Below the pieces are notes generated by a model, which was not told the DNA's origin, searched no databases, and was given only the letters and a program-made list of their open reading frames with translations. From assembly GCF_902859645.1 (NCBI RefSeq), contig NZ_CADIJR010000015.1:1-64000 (forward strand): a stretch of DNA of 64,000 bases. The letters run 5' to 3'. The position numbers and the translations under genes are program-made. Of this stretch, positions 40,808 through 50,429 are shown piece by piece; the first letter of the stretch is position 1; each line of letters starts with the position of its first letter. The DNA is from Achromobacter insuavis. Lineage in GTDB: Bacteria > Pseudomonadota > Gammaproteobacteria > Burkholderiales > Burkholderiaceae_B.

Positions 40808-43297
40808 ATGATCCTGGCCCGCTTGGCATCACTCATGGCAATCAGTACCTTTGTGCTGTCGGCACAGGCCACGGAATTCAGCAGCGGCTTTCTCAATACC
40901 AAAGACAAGCGCAACATCGACCTGTCGAGCTTCAGCCGCGACGGCTACCTCGCGCCCGGCAGCTATCTGGTCGACTTCTACCTGAATCAGCGCCTGATCC
41001 AGGGCCAGTACCTGGTCAAGGTGGTGCCGGTGATCGACGACGGCAGTGTGTTCTGTATCACTCCGGCGATGCTCGACATGCTGACGCTCAAGGACGACGC
41101 CGTGGCGCGGCTGGCCAACGTCAACACCGAGGCCGGCCCCTGCATCGACCTGGACACGCCCGACAGCAAGGTCGAGTACCGGCCCGACAGCCAGTCGCTG
41201 ACCGTGACGCTGCCGCAGGCCTGGCTGCAATACCAGGACCCCGACTGGGTCCCGCCGGCGCGCTGGAGCGACGGCGTCAACGGCGTGATTCTCGACTACA
41301 ACCTGCTGGCCAACCGCTACATGGCGCAGCAAGGCGGCAACACGAGCAGCTACACCTTGTACGGCACCGCCGGCGTGAACCTGGGCGCATGGCGCCTGCG
41401 CAGCGATTACCAATACAACCGCTACGACAGCCGAGGAGCCTCGCAATCCAGCTTCAGCCTGCCGCAGACCTACCTGTTCCGGCCGCTGCCGCAGTGGGGC
41501 GCGAAGCTGACGCTGGGCCAGACCTATCTGTCATCCTCCATCTTCGACTCGTTCCGCTTCGCCGGCGTCACGCTGGCCAGCGACGAGCGCATGCTGCCGC
41601 CGTCGCTGCAGGGCTATGCGCCGCAGGTGACCGGCATCGCCAACAGCAACGCGCAGGTGACGGTCAGCCAGAACGGCCGCCTGCTGTACCAGACGCGGGT
41701 GTCGCCGGGCCCCTTCGTGCTGCCCGCGCTGAACCGCAACATCAGCGGCAACCTGGACGTGACGCTGCAGGAAAGCGACGGCAGCACCCGCAGCTGGCAG
41801 ATCACGACGGCCAGCGTGCCGTTCATGACGCGCAAGGGCAACCTGCGCTACCAGGTGTCGGCCGGACGGCCGTTGTTCGGCGGCCGCGCCAACAACCAGA
41901 TAGCGGCCCCCGGCTTCGTGATGGGCGAGGCCACCTGGGGCGCGTTCAACGACACCTCGCTGTATGGCGGCGTGATCGCCACCAACGGCAACTACCAGGC
42001 GCTGGCGCTGGGCGCCGGCCAGAACCTGGGAGTGCTGGGCGCACTGTCGGCCGACGTGACCCGCTCGGATGCAAAACTGCCGTTCTCGAACGCGCCGCGC
42101 CGCATCGGCTACAGCTACCGCGTCAACTACGCCAAGACCTTCGACAGCCTGGGCAGCACCATCGCCTTCATGGGCTACCGGTTCTCGGGGCGGCACTTCC
42201 TGTCGCTGCAGGAATACATTTCGCGCGCGGCCATGCGTGGCGAGTACTTCCGCGACGAGAAGCAAAGCTACACGGTGGCGTACAGCCAATACATCCGTCC
42301 GCTGGAAATGAGCGTGTCGCTGTCGCTGAGCCGGCTGAACTACTGGAACGACGGCGCCACCAACAACCACTACATGCTGTCGCTCAACAAGAACGCCAGC
42401 TTCGGCTGGCTGCGCAACGTCAACCTGTCGCTGTCGTTCGCCCGCACCCAGAGCTTCTACGGCGAGACCGAGAACCAGATCTACGCCATGGTCAGCATTC
42501 CCCTGGGCGACAACCGCCAGGCCAGCTATGGCTACCAGAACAGCGGCAACGGGCGCATGCAGCACACCGCCAGCTACACCGACTTCAGCAGCGCGGACAC
42601 CACCTGGAACCTGAGCGCAAGCGACGAGCGCAGCGGCGCCGCCCAGCGCCAGAACGTGAGCGGCAACATCCAGACCCGCACGCCCTATGGCCGCGCCAGC
42701 GCCGACTTCACCATGCAGCCCGGCCAATACCGCAACGTGGGCCTGAACTGGTATGGCTCGCTGACGGCCACGGCCGCCGGCGCGGCGTTCGGCCAGCCGG
42801 CCGCCGGCAACGAACCGCGCCTGATGGTCGACACCGACGGCATTGGCGGCGTGCCGGTGGACAACGGCAGCGGCGTCACCAACCGCTTCGGCATCGCCGT
42901 GGTCAACAGCGTGTCGAGCTACCACGAAAGCAGCGTGGCGGTGGACGTGAACGCCCTGCCCGACGATGTGGACGTGGCCGACTCGATCATCAGCCAGGTG
43001 CTGACCGAAGGCGCCATCGGCTACTCGCGCGTCCGCGCCAGCCAGGGCGAGCAGGTGCTGGGCCACGTGCGGCTGGCCGACGGCCACAGCCCGCCGCTGG
43101 GCGCCCTGGTGCTGTCCACCCGCACCGGCAGGACAGCCGGCATGGTGGGTGACGACGGGCTGGTCTATCTGACCGGCGTGGCAGCGGAAGACCGCGACGC
43201 GCTCACCGTGACCTGGGCCGGCGAAAAGGAATGCCATCTGACCCTGCCCGACCCCGCGGCCTTGGCCGAAGGCCCGCAGCCCCTGCCCTGCCGATGA
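40808..43297 (+). CDS. fimbrial outer-membrane usher
   Basis: 829 residues. Signal peptide MILARLASLMAISTFVLSAQA, then an N-terminal domain (FLNTKDKRNIDLSSFSRDG), a 24-strand barrel with a plug domain (AQVTVSQNGRLLYQTRVSPGPF) and two C-terminal domains with VRASQGEQVLGHVRLADG, Cys near the end (KECHLTLPD). Exports chaperone-pilin complexes across the outer membrane. ATG 40808 fits the signal sequence. It begins 158 bp after the pilin gene and is followed 48 bp later by the chaperone. Confidence 0.97.
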   Translation: MILARLASLMAISTFVLSAQATEFSSGFLNTKDKRNIDLSSFSRDGYLAPGSYLVDFYLNQRLIQGQYLVKVVPVIDDGSVFCITPAMLDMLTLKDDAVARLANVNTEAGPCIDLDTPDSKVEYRPDSQSLTVTLPQAWLQYQDPDWVPPARWSDGVNGVILDYNLLANRYMAQQGGNTSSYTLYGTAGVNLGAWRLRSDYQYNRYDSRGASQSSFSLPQTYLFRPLPQWGAKLTLGQTYLSSSIFDSFRFAGVTLASDERMLPPSLQGYAPQVTGIANSNAQVTVSQNGRLLYQTRVSPGPFVLPALNRNISGNLDVTLQESDGSTRSWQITTASVPFMTRKGNLRYQVSAGRPLFGGRANNQIAAPGFVMGEATWGAFNDTSLYGGVIATNGNYQALALGAGQNLGVLGALSADVTRSDAKLPFSNAPRRIGYSYRVNYAKTFDSLGSTIAFMGYRFSGRHFLSLQEYISRAAMRGEYFRDEKQSYTVAYSQYIRPLEMSVSLSLSRLNYWNDGATNNHYMLSLNKNASFGWLRNVNLSLSFARTQSFYGETENQIYAMVSIPLGDNRQASYGYQNSGNGRMQHTASYTDFSSADTTWNLSASDERSGAAQRQNVSGNIQTRTPYGRASADFTMQPGQYRNVGLNWYGSLTATAAGAAFGQPAAGNEPRLMVDTDGIGGVPVDNGSGVTNRFGIAVVNSVSSYHESSVAVDVNALPDDVDVADSIISQVLTEGAIGYSRVRASQGEQVLGHVRLADGHSPPLGALVLSTRTGRTAGMVGDDGLVYLTGVAAEDRDALTVTWAGEKECHLTLPDPAALAEGPQPLPCR

Positions 43298-43344
43298 GGC
43301 GAGGCCTCCCCGCATCCCACGACGACTCCCTTGAAAGCACAGAC

Positions 43345-44091
43345 ATGAAAATCAGCCATATGTCCGGACCGATTCTTGGCGCCTTGCTGGCTCTGCCCGC
43401 AGCTGGCCAGGCCGCGGTCAACGTGGACCGCACCCGCATCATCATGGGCGCCGAACAGAAATCGGTGTCGATCGTCCTGACCAATGAAAGCACCGATACG
43501 CCTTACCTGGCGCAGTCCTGGATCGAGGACCACGACGGCAAGATGACCAACGACCTGCTGGCGCTGCCCCCGCTGCAACGCATCGACGCGAGCAAGAAGG
43601 CGCAGGTGCGGATCATGCAGATGAACGCCGCCGCCAAGGCGCGCCTGCCGCAGGACCGCGAAACGCTGTTCTATTTCAACGTGCGCGAGATTCCGCCGGC
43701 GCCCAAGGACAAGAACGCCAGCATCCTGCAGCTGACCACACAGAGCCAGCTCAAGCTGTTCCTGCGGCCGGCCAATCTCGCCGAACGCGGCGAGGCGGCG
43801 CCGGAGCAGGTCTTGCAGGCGCGCACCGACGGCCACACGCTGACGCTCAAGAACGCCTCGCCCTACTACGCTACCGTGATCTGGCTGGGCCAGACCGTCA
43901 AGCAACGGCTGCCCGGCTTCGATGCCCCCATCATGCTGGCGCCGTTCTCCGAGCAGACCCTGAAAGCGCAACTGCCCGCGAGCGCCACGGAACTGATGCT
44001 GGGCAATGTGGACGACTACGGCGGCCTGCGCATGAACCGCTACCGCTGCGCGGCGGGGGAATGCGTGTTCAAGGAGCGGATAAGTGAATAG
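43345..44091 (+). CDS. periplasmic fimbrial chaperone (PapD family)
   Basis: 248 residues, signal peptide ending AAGQA. Ig-like two-domain fold: VDRTRIIMGAEQKSVSIVLTN (split here), then TLFYFNVREIPPAP, the signature for PapD chaperones, followed by SQLKLFLRPANL and a C-terminal domain with a Cys pair (RCAAGECVF). Folds pilin by donor-strand complementation. Last gene of the operon; the next gene is convergent and no adhesin follows. Confidence 0.96.
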   Translation: MKISHMSGPILGALLALPAAGQAAVNVDRTRIIMGAEQKSVSIVLTNESTDTPYLAQSWIEDHDGKMTNDLLALPPLQRIDASKKAQVRIMQMNAAAKARLPQDRETLFYFNVREIPPAPKDKNASILQLTTQSQLKLFLRPANLAERGEAAPEQVLQARTDGHTLTLKNASPYYATVIWLGQTVKQRLPGFDAPIMLAPFSEQTLKAQLPASATELMLGNVDDYGGLRMNRYRCAAGECVFKERISE

Positions 44092-44130
44092 GCGAAGACG
44101 GCGTGGCCCCGCCTGCCCGCCGCCTCGCCC

Positions 44131-44343
44131 TCAGCGTCGACAGACCCAGTAGGCGATGGCCAGCATCCCGACCAGGGTCCAGCCAATGGCCATCGCGGCG
44201 TGTTCGCCCTGATGCGAGCCATGGAGGTACAGGCCGCAGACTGCCGCGGCGGTGAACACGATCAGCACCCCAAGCACGAAGGGGCGCCAATGCGTGCGTG
44301 CGGCGCGTAAGCGCCCGCTCGATGCAACTCGGGGTTTGCGCAT
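44131..44343 (-). CDS. small two-helix membrane protein
   Basis: 70 residues from ATG 44343 (MRKPRVASSGRL); an in-frame ATG 44421 adds an atypical lead. Two membrane helices, VLGVLIVFTAAAVCGLYLHG and AMAIGWTLVGMLAIAYWVC. No strong ribosome site; function unknown. It lies between two convergent/unrelated genes. Supported by hydropathy and codon bias only. Confidence 0.5.
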   Translation of the reverse strand: MRKPRVASSGRLRAARTHWRPFVLGVLIVFTAAAVCGLYLHGSHQGEHAAMAIGWTLVGMLAIAYWVCRR

Positions 44344-44439
44344 GGACTGGGAAATTGTTTTGCCGGAGTTACATTCCGCCAAATTTCCCATGAACGGAAC
44401 AGTGTGTTCCGTTATTCGCACTAATGAGACGATTCACTC

Positions 44440-46059
44440 TTATTTCGCCGCCGGCAGCGCGGGCAGCGGACGCACCGCCAGGACCCGCGCGCCGACGGTC
44501 GCATCGACCTGGAAGCGCCGGACCAGTTGCGTCAAGCGGCCGGCCTGCTCGCGCAGGCTGGCGGCCGCGGCGGCGGCCTGTTCCACCAGCGCGGCGTTCT
44601 GCTGGGTGACGCCATCCATCTGCGCCACGGCCTGGTTGACCTGGCCGATGCCGGTGGATTGTTCGGCCGAGGCGCCGGCGATTTCGCGCACCAGCGTCAC
44701 GGCCTGGCCGACGCTGGCCACCACTTCGCGCATGGTGCGGCCGGCGGCGTCGGCCTGGCGCGCGCCGTCTTCGACGCGGCTGGCGGACTCGTTGATGAGG
44801 GCGTTGATCTCCTTGGCGGCCACGGCCGAGCGCTGCGCCAGGGTGCGCACCTCGCCCGCCACCACGGCAAAGCCGCGGCCCTGCTCGCCCGCGCGCGCGG
44901 CCTCGACCGCGGCATTCAGGGCCAGGATGTTGGTCTGGAACGCAATGCCGTCGATCACGTTCGTGATATCGGCGATGCGGCGCGAGCTGTCGGAGATGGC
45001 CTCCATGGTGCGCACCACGCCGTCGACCTCGTTGCCGCCGCGCACCGCCACGGCCGAGGCCTGGGTGACGAGCTGCTCGGCCTGGCCGGCATGGCTGGCG
45101 TTCAGTTGCACGGTGCCGGTCAGTTGCTCCATAGAGGCGGCGGTTTCCTCCAGTGAGGCGGCTTGTTCCTCGGTGCGCTGCGACAGGTCGGCGTTGCCCT
45201 GGGCGATCTCGGAGGAGGCCGAGGCGATGCCCTCGCAGCCGTCGCGCACGTCGCGCACGATGCCCGCCAGGTTGTGGTTCATGGCCTGCAGCGCGGCCAT
45301 CAGGTCGCCGGTCTCGTCGCGGGTAGCGACGCGGATGTCGCCGGTCAGGTCGCCGGCGGCCACTCGCCGGGCGGCGTCGACGGCCTGGCCAAGCGGGCGC
45401 ACGATACCGCGCGTCATGAGCCAGCCCAGCAGAAGACCGAGCACGACGCCGGCGATCGACAGCGCGATCATGAAATCGCTCACGCGCTGGTACAGGCCAG
45501 ACGCTTGCGCGACCGATTCCGCCGTGACCTCTTCCTTGTTGGCCGCCAGTTCGCTCAAGAGCGCATCCAGCTTCTCCGAAGACGCGATCACGTGTTGCTC
45601 GATCTCGGCGGCGCGCGGGTCCTTCTGTATCGGCGGCAGGGCGCTGGCGGCGGAGAAGAAGGCCTCGGCGTCACGCTTCCAGGCGTCTTCAAGCTGCTTG
45701 AAGCGGCTCAGCAACTGGCGCCCCCGCGGGGTGTGGTAATAGCCGTCGGCGCGTTCGCGCAGCCTGTCCAGGGCTTGCACGGCATCGTCGAACTGTTTGC
45801 GCACGGCCTGGCGTTCGCGCTCGGTGGAGGCCGCCAGGTAGCTGTTGCGGGCGCGGCCGGCGTAGACCAGTTGTATGTTGGCCTCCCTCATTTCGGACAA
45901 TCCGCGCAGCTCGACGTCATAGAGTTCGCTGTTCATGGCGTTGATATGGGCCATGCCCCAGACGCCGAAGGCGCCGATCGCCCCCCCAAGCACCGCCACC
46001 AACAGGAACGCCGCCGACAAGCGGGCGCGAATACGCAAACCAGAGAACAGCCGAAACAT
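44440..46059 (-). CDS. methyl-accepting chemotaxis protein
   Basis: 539 residues, Tar/Tsr type. Helix 1 ([21 protein letters not shown]), periplasmic four-helix sensor with the N-terminal [17 protein letters not shown], helix 2 ([20 protein letters not shown]), HAMP, methylation helices with [12 protein letters not shown] and the invariant tip [30 protein letters not shown]. No C-terminal CheR-tether pentapeptide (ends PALPAAK). Ligand unknown. Upstream AT-rich intergenic region contains a palindrome. Confidence 0.97.
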   Translation of the reverse strand: MFRLFSGLRIRARLSAAFLLVAVLGGAIGAFGVWGMAHINAMNSELYDVELRGLSEMREANIQLVYAGRARNSYLAASTERERQAVRKQFDDAVQALDRLRERADGYYHTPRGRQLLSRFKQLEDAWKRDAEAFFSAASALPPIQKDPRAAEIEQHVIASSEKLDALLSELAANKEEVTAESVAQASGLYQRVSDFMIALSIAGVVLGLLLGWLMTRGIVRPLGQAVDAARRVAAGDLTGDIRVATRDETGDLMAALQAMNHNLAGIVRDVRDGCEGIASASSEIAQGNADLSQRTEEQAASLEETAASMEQLTGTVQLNASHAGQAEQLVTQASAVAVRGGNEVDGVVRTMEAISDSSRRIADITNVIDGIAFQTNILALNAAVEAARAGEQGRGFAVVAGEVRTLAQRSAVAAKEINALINESASRVEDGARQADAAGRTMREVVASVGQAVTLVREIAGASAEQSTGIGQVNQAVAQMDGVTQQNAALVEQAAAAAASLREQAGRLTQLVRRFQVDATVGARVLAVRPLPALPAAK

Positions 46060-46496
46060 GCTTACTTCCTATATCTGCCCCGGCGGAATGGCGCATGGCC
46101 TCTAGCTCTTGTCCGGGGCGGTGTTGAACCGGACCAAGAATCGTGATTCTTGGTGGTAGCCAGGGATCCCCCTGGGAACGTCTGACTTGTCAGACCGTTC
46201 AACCGAATAAATAAAGCATTTTCTTAATGACATTATGGATTTCATTAATAAGTAGGACTCCACGTAAGACTGAATTTCCAGGCATACGGCATTCGCACGA
46301 CGGCGAGGACGGCGCCGTTCTGGCGTCCGATATTGCGACGGCAAACCGCGCCATCGCTCGCTGCTAATGGCGGGTTAATGCAGGGCAACGAGCATTGCTG
46401 CGAAGGTGTCCATGCGTGCGCAACGCGTGGGCATTCTTATTGCGTCAAAGGTTCCCGATGGTCGGCAGCCACGACGCTCGAGGAAGCTCCACCGCC
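46060..46496. other. AT-richer divergent intergenic region with palindrome
   Basis: No gene. GTCTGAC-TT-GTCAGAC at 46180-46195 is a perfect 16-bp dyad, followed by a clearly AT-rich stretch (46200-46270) that should hold promoters for the receptor and, on the other side, for the autotransporter. Confidence 0.6.
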
Positions 46497-49400
46497 ATGC
46501 GTCACCCGCCGTCCCTCCCGTTCGCGTCCAGACTCGCCGTCTCGATCCTGAGCCTCGCCATCCTGGCCGCCTGCGGCGGCGGTGGCGGCGGCGATCATGA
46601 CCATGCCGGCGGGAGCCTGCCAGGGGCGGGAGGGACCGGTGGGGGTAGCGGTGGCGGCGGTAGTGGCGGCACGGGTGGCGGCGGCGGGACCGGCTCGGTC
46701 GGCGCGCCCGTTCCGCCTGTCGCGCCTGTCAACCCCGTGCCGCCCGCCGTGCCGGTCGATCCCGTCAATCCCGCTCCGCCGGCGACACCACCTGATCCCG
46801 TCACGCCCACTCCGCCCGCGACACCGCCTGATCCCGTCACGCCCACTCCGCCCGCGACGCCGCCTGATCCCGTCACGCCCACTCCGCCAGCGACGCCGCC
46901 TGACCCCGTCACGCCCACGCCGCCGGCAGCACCGCCTGACCCGGTTCCGCCCGCGACGCCGCCCGATCCCGCGGACCCCGCTCCGCCCCTGGCCCCGATC
47001 GATCCCGACGCCCCGGTCGATCCCGGCGGCGCCGGCATCGCTGGCTGGCGGCCCACCTCGCCCACGCCGGTTGCGCCGGCCGCGGCAGCCTTCGATGGCG
47101 CCGGCGTCAACGTCGGCGTGATCGACAATGGCTTCCCTGCCGATCCCACCACGGACCACCACCAGGCGGCGATTGCGGGCGTGCTGCGCCGGGTCATCGC
47201 GCCCGAGGCCGCCGAAGCCACCGACGAGCACGGCGCCATCAAGACGCACGGCGCCATTGTCAGCCGCATCATCGGCGGCCAGGTCGTGGCTGGCGACAGC
47301 TTCCCCAAGGGCTCGGCCACGGGCATCGGCCTGTACCAGGCGAATCTGCCGTCCACGTTCAATGCCCTGGTGCTGCATGCCCGGTTGACTTCCCTGACCG
47401 CGAGCGGAGTCACTATCGTCAACAACTCCTGGTCCTTCGCCACCGAGCCCGAATACGCCTTGCCTGGCGGCGACCAGGCCAAGGCCGATTCACCGATCGT
47501 GATGAGCTTCTTCCCGATCCTGGACACCGCCGTGACCCGCAATGGCCAGCTGCTGATCTGGGCCAACGGCAACGAATCCCAGCCCAACCCCTACCTGCTG
47601 GCCGGCGCGCCCTATGTCGCGCCGCCGCTCGAACGCGGCTGGCTGACGGTGGCCCAGCTGCTGGCCGACGGCAACCTCGCGCCATGGTCGAACGCCTGCG
47701 GAGTGGCGGCGAACTGGTGCATCAGCACGCGCTCGCCGGACGACGCCAAGCTGACGGGCACCTCGTTTGCCGCCCCGGTGGTCGCGGCGACCGCGGCGCT
47801 GGTGTCGCAGGCCTACCCCTGGATGGACAACAGCGCCTTGCGCCAGACCTTGCTGTCGACCGCCGACGACATGGGCGACCGCGCGCGCTTCGGCTGGGGC
47901 CGGCTGAACCCGGACCGCGCGGTGCGCGGCCCGGCGCTGTTCGACACGCGCCTGACGCTGAGCGGCGATTTCGTGGCCGACTTCAATGCCCGGCAATCGG
48001 CCTTCTTCAATGACATCGGCGGCAATGCCGGCCTGACCAAGAACGGCACTGGCGAGCTGGTCCTGTGGGGCGCGAACCACTATGCCGGCGCCACGACCAT
48101 CAACCGGGGCACCCTCACGCTGTACGGCAGCGTCGCCAGCGACATCGCGATCCAGGCGGACGGCGCGCTGGGCGCCGACGGCGGCGTGGCGGGCGGGTCA
48201 GTGCGCAACAACGGCGCGCTGGCGGCCTACGGCAACGGCCTGCACATCATGCGGGACTACGACGCCCTGCGTCCGGAGGCGAAGCTGACGATCCAGCTCG
48301 GCACGACCGTCACGATCGACGGCCAGGCAGCCCTGAACGACTCCGGCCTGGTGATCGCCAAGCCCGACGATTCCTACCTGGTCCGGCATCGCGAAACCGC
48401 CCTCAAGGCAGGACAGGTCGCCGGCCGCTTCGGCACGGTGGCCGGGTCGGCGGGCCTGCTGTATTCGGTCAGCCCAAATTACTCCGCGACCCAGGTCGAC
48501 CTGGACGTGGCGCGCAACAACGTGGCCACCGTGGCGCACAGCCTGTATGCCGGCCAGACCAGCCGCCTGGCCGCCGCGCAGGCCGTCGAGACGGCGTTCC
48601 AGGCCGCCGACGCGACTGCGCTGGGCGACGACGCGAACGTCAGCGATACCTTCATGCGGGCGGCGGCGAAGCTGCAGGCCGTCGGCGACGCGGCGGCGCT
48701 GGCCACGGCGCTGGACAGCCTGAGCGGACAGATCCACGCCTCGTCGCAGGCGCTGACCTTCCAGCAGTCGCAAGCCGTGAACCGCGTGCTGTCCAACCGC
48801 GTCGACGACCTGTCCCTGCCGGGCGCCCGGACCGGGCCCTGGGTCGACATGGCCGGCGGCAACGGCCGGCTCAGGCAGGCCGGCTTTGCCGGCGCCGACA
48901 CGCGCCTGTTCGGCGGTCAGTTCGGCGTCGACCAACGCCTGGGCGATGCCGGCATCGTCGGCGTGGCGTTCAACTGGTCCGAGGCCAAGGCGGACTTCGA
49001 CCGCTACGGCGGCCGCGCCAGGAGCCAGGGCACCGGCCTGTCGCTCTATGGCCGTTACGGCGCTGACGGCGGGCCGTATGTGGCGGGCCGCGCCGGCCAC
49101 GCCTGGATCCACGCCGACATCCAGCGCGACATCCTGGCCGGCGGCGCCGACCACCTGGACAGCGGCCGCGATGACCGCCTGATCTCGCTGTATGTCGAGG
49201 CGGGCCATGCGTTCGACCTGGACGGCACGCGCCTGACGCCGTTCGTGGGCCTGTCCCACGACCACCTGCGGCGCGGCGCGATCCATGAGCGCGACAGCGC
49301 CTTCGGCCTGAAGGCCGACGCCAAGTCCTACGGCCAGAGCGCCGCGCTGCTCGGCCTGCGGCTGCAATCGTCGCCGCTCGACTGGGCCGGCGGCGCCACC

Positions 49401-49658
49401 ACCTTCAGCGGCTATGGCGCGTACCGCTATGGCAACGCGACGCCGCTCGATTTCACCGCTGCGTTCGCGGGCGCGCCCGACGCGTCATTCCAGGTCCAGG
49501 GCATCGGGCTGCCGCGCCACACCGGCTGGCTCGGCCTGGGCGCCCACTCGCTGCTGGGCAACCGGGTGTCGTGGTTCATCCAGGGCGATCTGCAGTTCGG
49601 CCAGGGCGGCCTGGCCAACACGGTGTTGTCGACGGGGCTGCGGTACTGGTTCGATTGA
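46497..49658 (+). CDS. sphB1: SphB1-like subtilisin autotransporter lipoprotein
   Basis: 1053 residues from ATG 46497 (GAGGA 12 bp upstream). Signal peptide ends in lipobox ILAAC (Cys26), then a Gly-rich and a Pro-rich linker with 12-residue repeats (PPATPPDPVTPT). A subtilisin domain follows: Asp210 (VGVIDNGF), His251 (KTHGAI), Ser423 (LTGTSFAAP). Passenger linker with TLTLYGSV, and a C-terminal autotransporter barrel from about residue 790 ending SVLGTGLRYWF-like LSTGLRYWFD. In Bordetella SphB1 is the surface-anchored maturase of filamentous haemagglutinin. Presence of the lipobox, Gly/Pro linker and triad supports the same class; the substrate here is unknown. Confidence 0.9.
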   Translation: MRHPPSLPFASRLAVSILSLAILAACGGGGGGDHDHAGGSLPGAGGTGGGSGGGGSGGTGGGGGTGSVGAPVPPVAPVNPVPPAVPVDPVNPAPPATPPDPVTPTPPATPPDPVTPTPPATPPDPVTPTPPATPPDPVTPTPPAAPPDPVPPATPPDPADPAPPLAPIDPDAPVDPGGAGIAGWRPTSPTPVAPAAAAFDGAGVNVGVIDNGFPADPTTDHHQAAIAGVLRRVIAPEAAEATDEHGAIKTHGAIVSRIIGGQVVAGDSFPKGSATGIGLYQANLPSTFNALVLHARLTSLTASGVTIVNNSWSFATEPEYALPGGDQAKADSPIVMSFFPILDTAVTRNGQLLIWANGNESQPNPYLLAGAPYVAPPLERGWLTVAQLLADGNLAPWSNACGVAANWCISTRSPDDAKLTGTSFAAPVVAATAALVSQAYPWMDNSALRQTLLSTADDMGDRARFGWGRLNPDRAVRGPALFDTRLTLSGDFVADFNARQSAFFNDIGGNAGLTKNGTGELVLWGANHYAGATTINRGTLTLYGSVASDIAIQADGALGADGGVAGGSVRNNGALAAYGNGLHIMRDYDALRPEAKLTIQLGTTVTIDGQAALNDSGLVIAKPDDSYLVRHRETALKAGQVAGRFGTVAGSAGLLYSVSPNYSATQVDLDVARNNVATVAHSLYAGQTSRLAAAQAVETAFQAADATALGDDANVSDTFMRAAAKLQAVGDAAALATALDSLSGQIHASSQALTFQQSQAVNRVLSNRVDDLSLPGARTGPWVDMAGGNGRLRQAGFAGADTRLFGGQFGVDQRLGDAGIVGVAFNWSEAKADFDRYGGRARSQGTGLSLYGRYGADGGPYVAGRAGHAWIHADIQRDILAGGADHLDSGRDDRLISLYVEAGHAFDLDGTRLTPFVGLSHDHLRRGAIHERDSAFGLKADAKSYGQSAALLGLRLQSSPLDWAGGATTFSGYGAYRYGNATPLDFTAAFAGAPDASFQVQGIGLPRHTGWLGLGAHSLLGNRVSWFIQGDLQFGQGGLANTVLSTGLRYWFD
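46774..46917 (+). repeat. 36-bp tandem repeat in the autotransporter linker
   Basis: Four near-identical 36-bp units (46774, 46810, 46846, 46882) encoding the 12-residue PPATPPDPVTPT-type repeat; degraded units follow to about 46950. Unit length is a multiple of three, so copy-number change would alter linker length without frameshift. Confidence 0.9.
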
Positions 49659-50429
49659 CGCGGGCCGGCCTGCTCCATCGACACGGCAAGCGCCGGCGGC
49701 GCCAGGGCGTTGATCAGGTTCATCGGCAAGGCGATGGCGGCCATCGCCGCCGCATAGCCGGCCTTGTCGAAGAACACCAGCGGCATGGTGGCCCGCGCCA
49801 CCGCGAAGGCGCCGCTGCCGACCCCGAACAGCAACAGGTAGCCGACGACCGGCAGCAGGCCGGCGCCGCCGATCCAGATGGCGACCAGCCCCAGCGGGAT
49901 CACCGCGCCCGCGGCGATGCCGGTGGACAGCCCGTCCCAGCGTCCTCCGCCCAGCAGGTCGAGCACGCGCCCGCCGACCTTGAAAACGCCCAGCAGCGAC
50001 GCGACCGCGACGGCGCGCGCCAGGTCCATGCCCATGGCCTGCAGCAGCGGCACGCCCACGGCCTGGATGCCGAACGTGACGAAGCTGTTCAAGGCAATCG
50101 CGGCCACCAGCAGCACGAAGATCCTGCCATGGGAGCCGGCGCCGCGCCGCGCGGCCACTGCCGCCGTCGCTTCGGTCGCGGGCAGGCCGAACCAGAGCAG
50201 CGGGCCCACGGCCAGCGCCATGACGGCGGCGTACACGAGCAGCGCATCGCGCCAGCCGATCAGGTGATCGAGAAACGCCGTGACCGGCAGGAACACGCTG
50301 CCCGCCAGGCCCGTCACCAGCATCAGCGTGCCGATGAGGCCGCGCGCCTGTTCCTGCGCATATTCCACGACGTAGGCATAGGCGGCGGTCGTCAGGAAGG
50401 CGGCGCCCGCCTTCCCGCCGCGCGCCGGC
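49659..50429 (-). pseudogene. MFS transporter remnant, truncated at both ends
   Basis: A frame on the minus strand shows MFS-type helices (GTLMLVTGLAGSVFLPVTAFL, ALNSFVTFGIQAVGVPLLQAM, LPVVGYLLLFGVGSGAFAVA, AIALPMNLINALAPPALAV). Homology begins directly after the stop of the lipoprotein gene (50430-50432) with no N-terminal half and no real start, and fades at about 49665 exactly where the autotransporter ends; beyond that the frame is antisense to it. About 130 N-terminal and 50-60 C-terminal residues are missing. A relic, not a functional transporter. Confidence 0.8.

Noticed and set aside
46102-46344. Minus-strand ORF of 80 codons upstream of the chemoreceptor
   Set aside because: Lies over the AT-rich promoter region and palindrome; amino acid composition is random-like.
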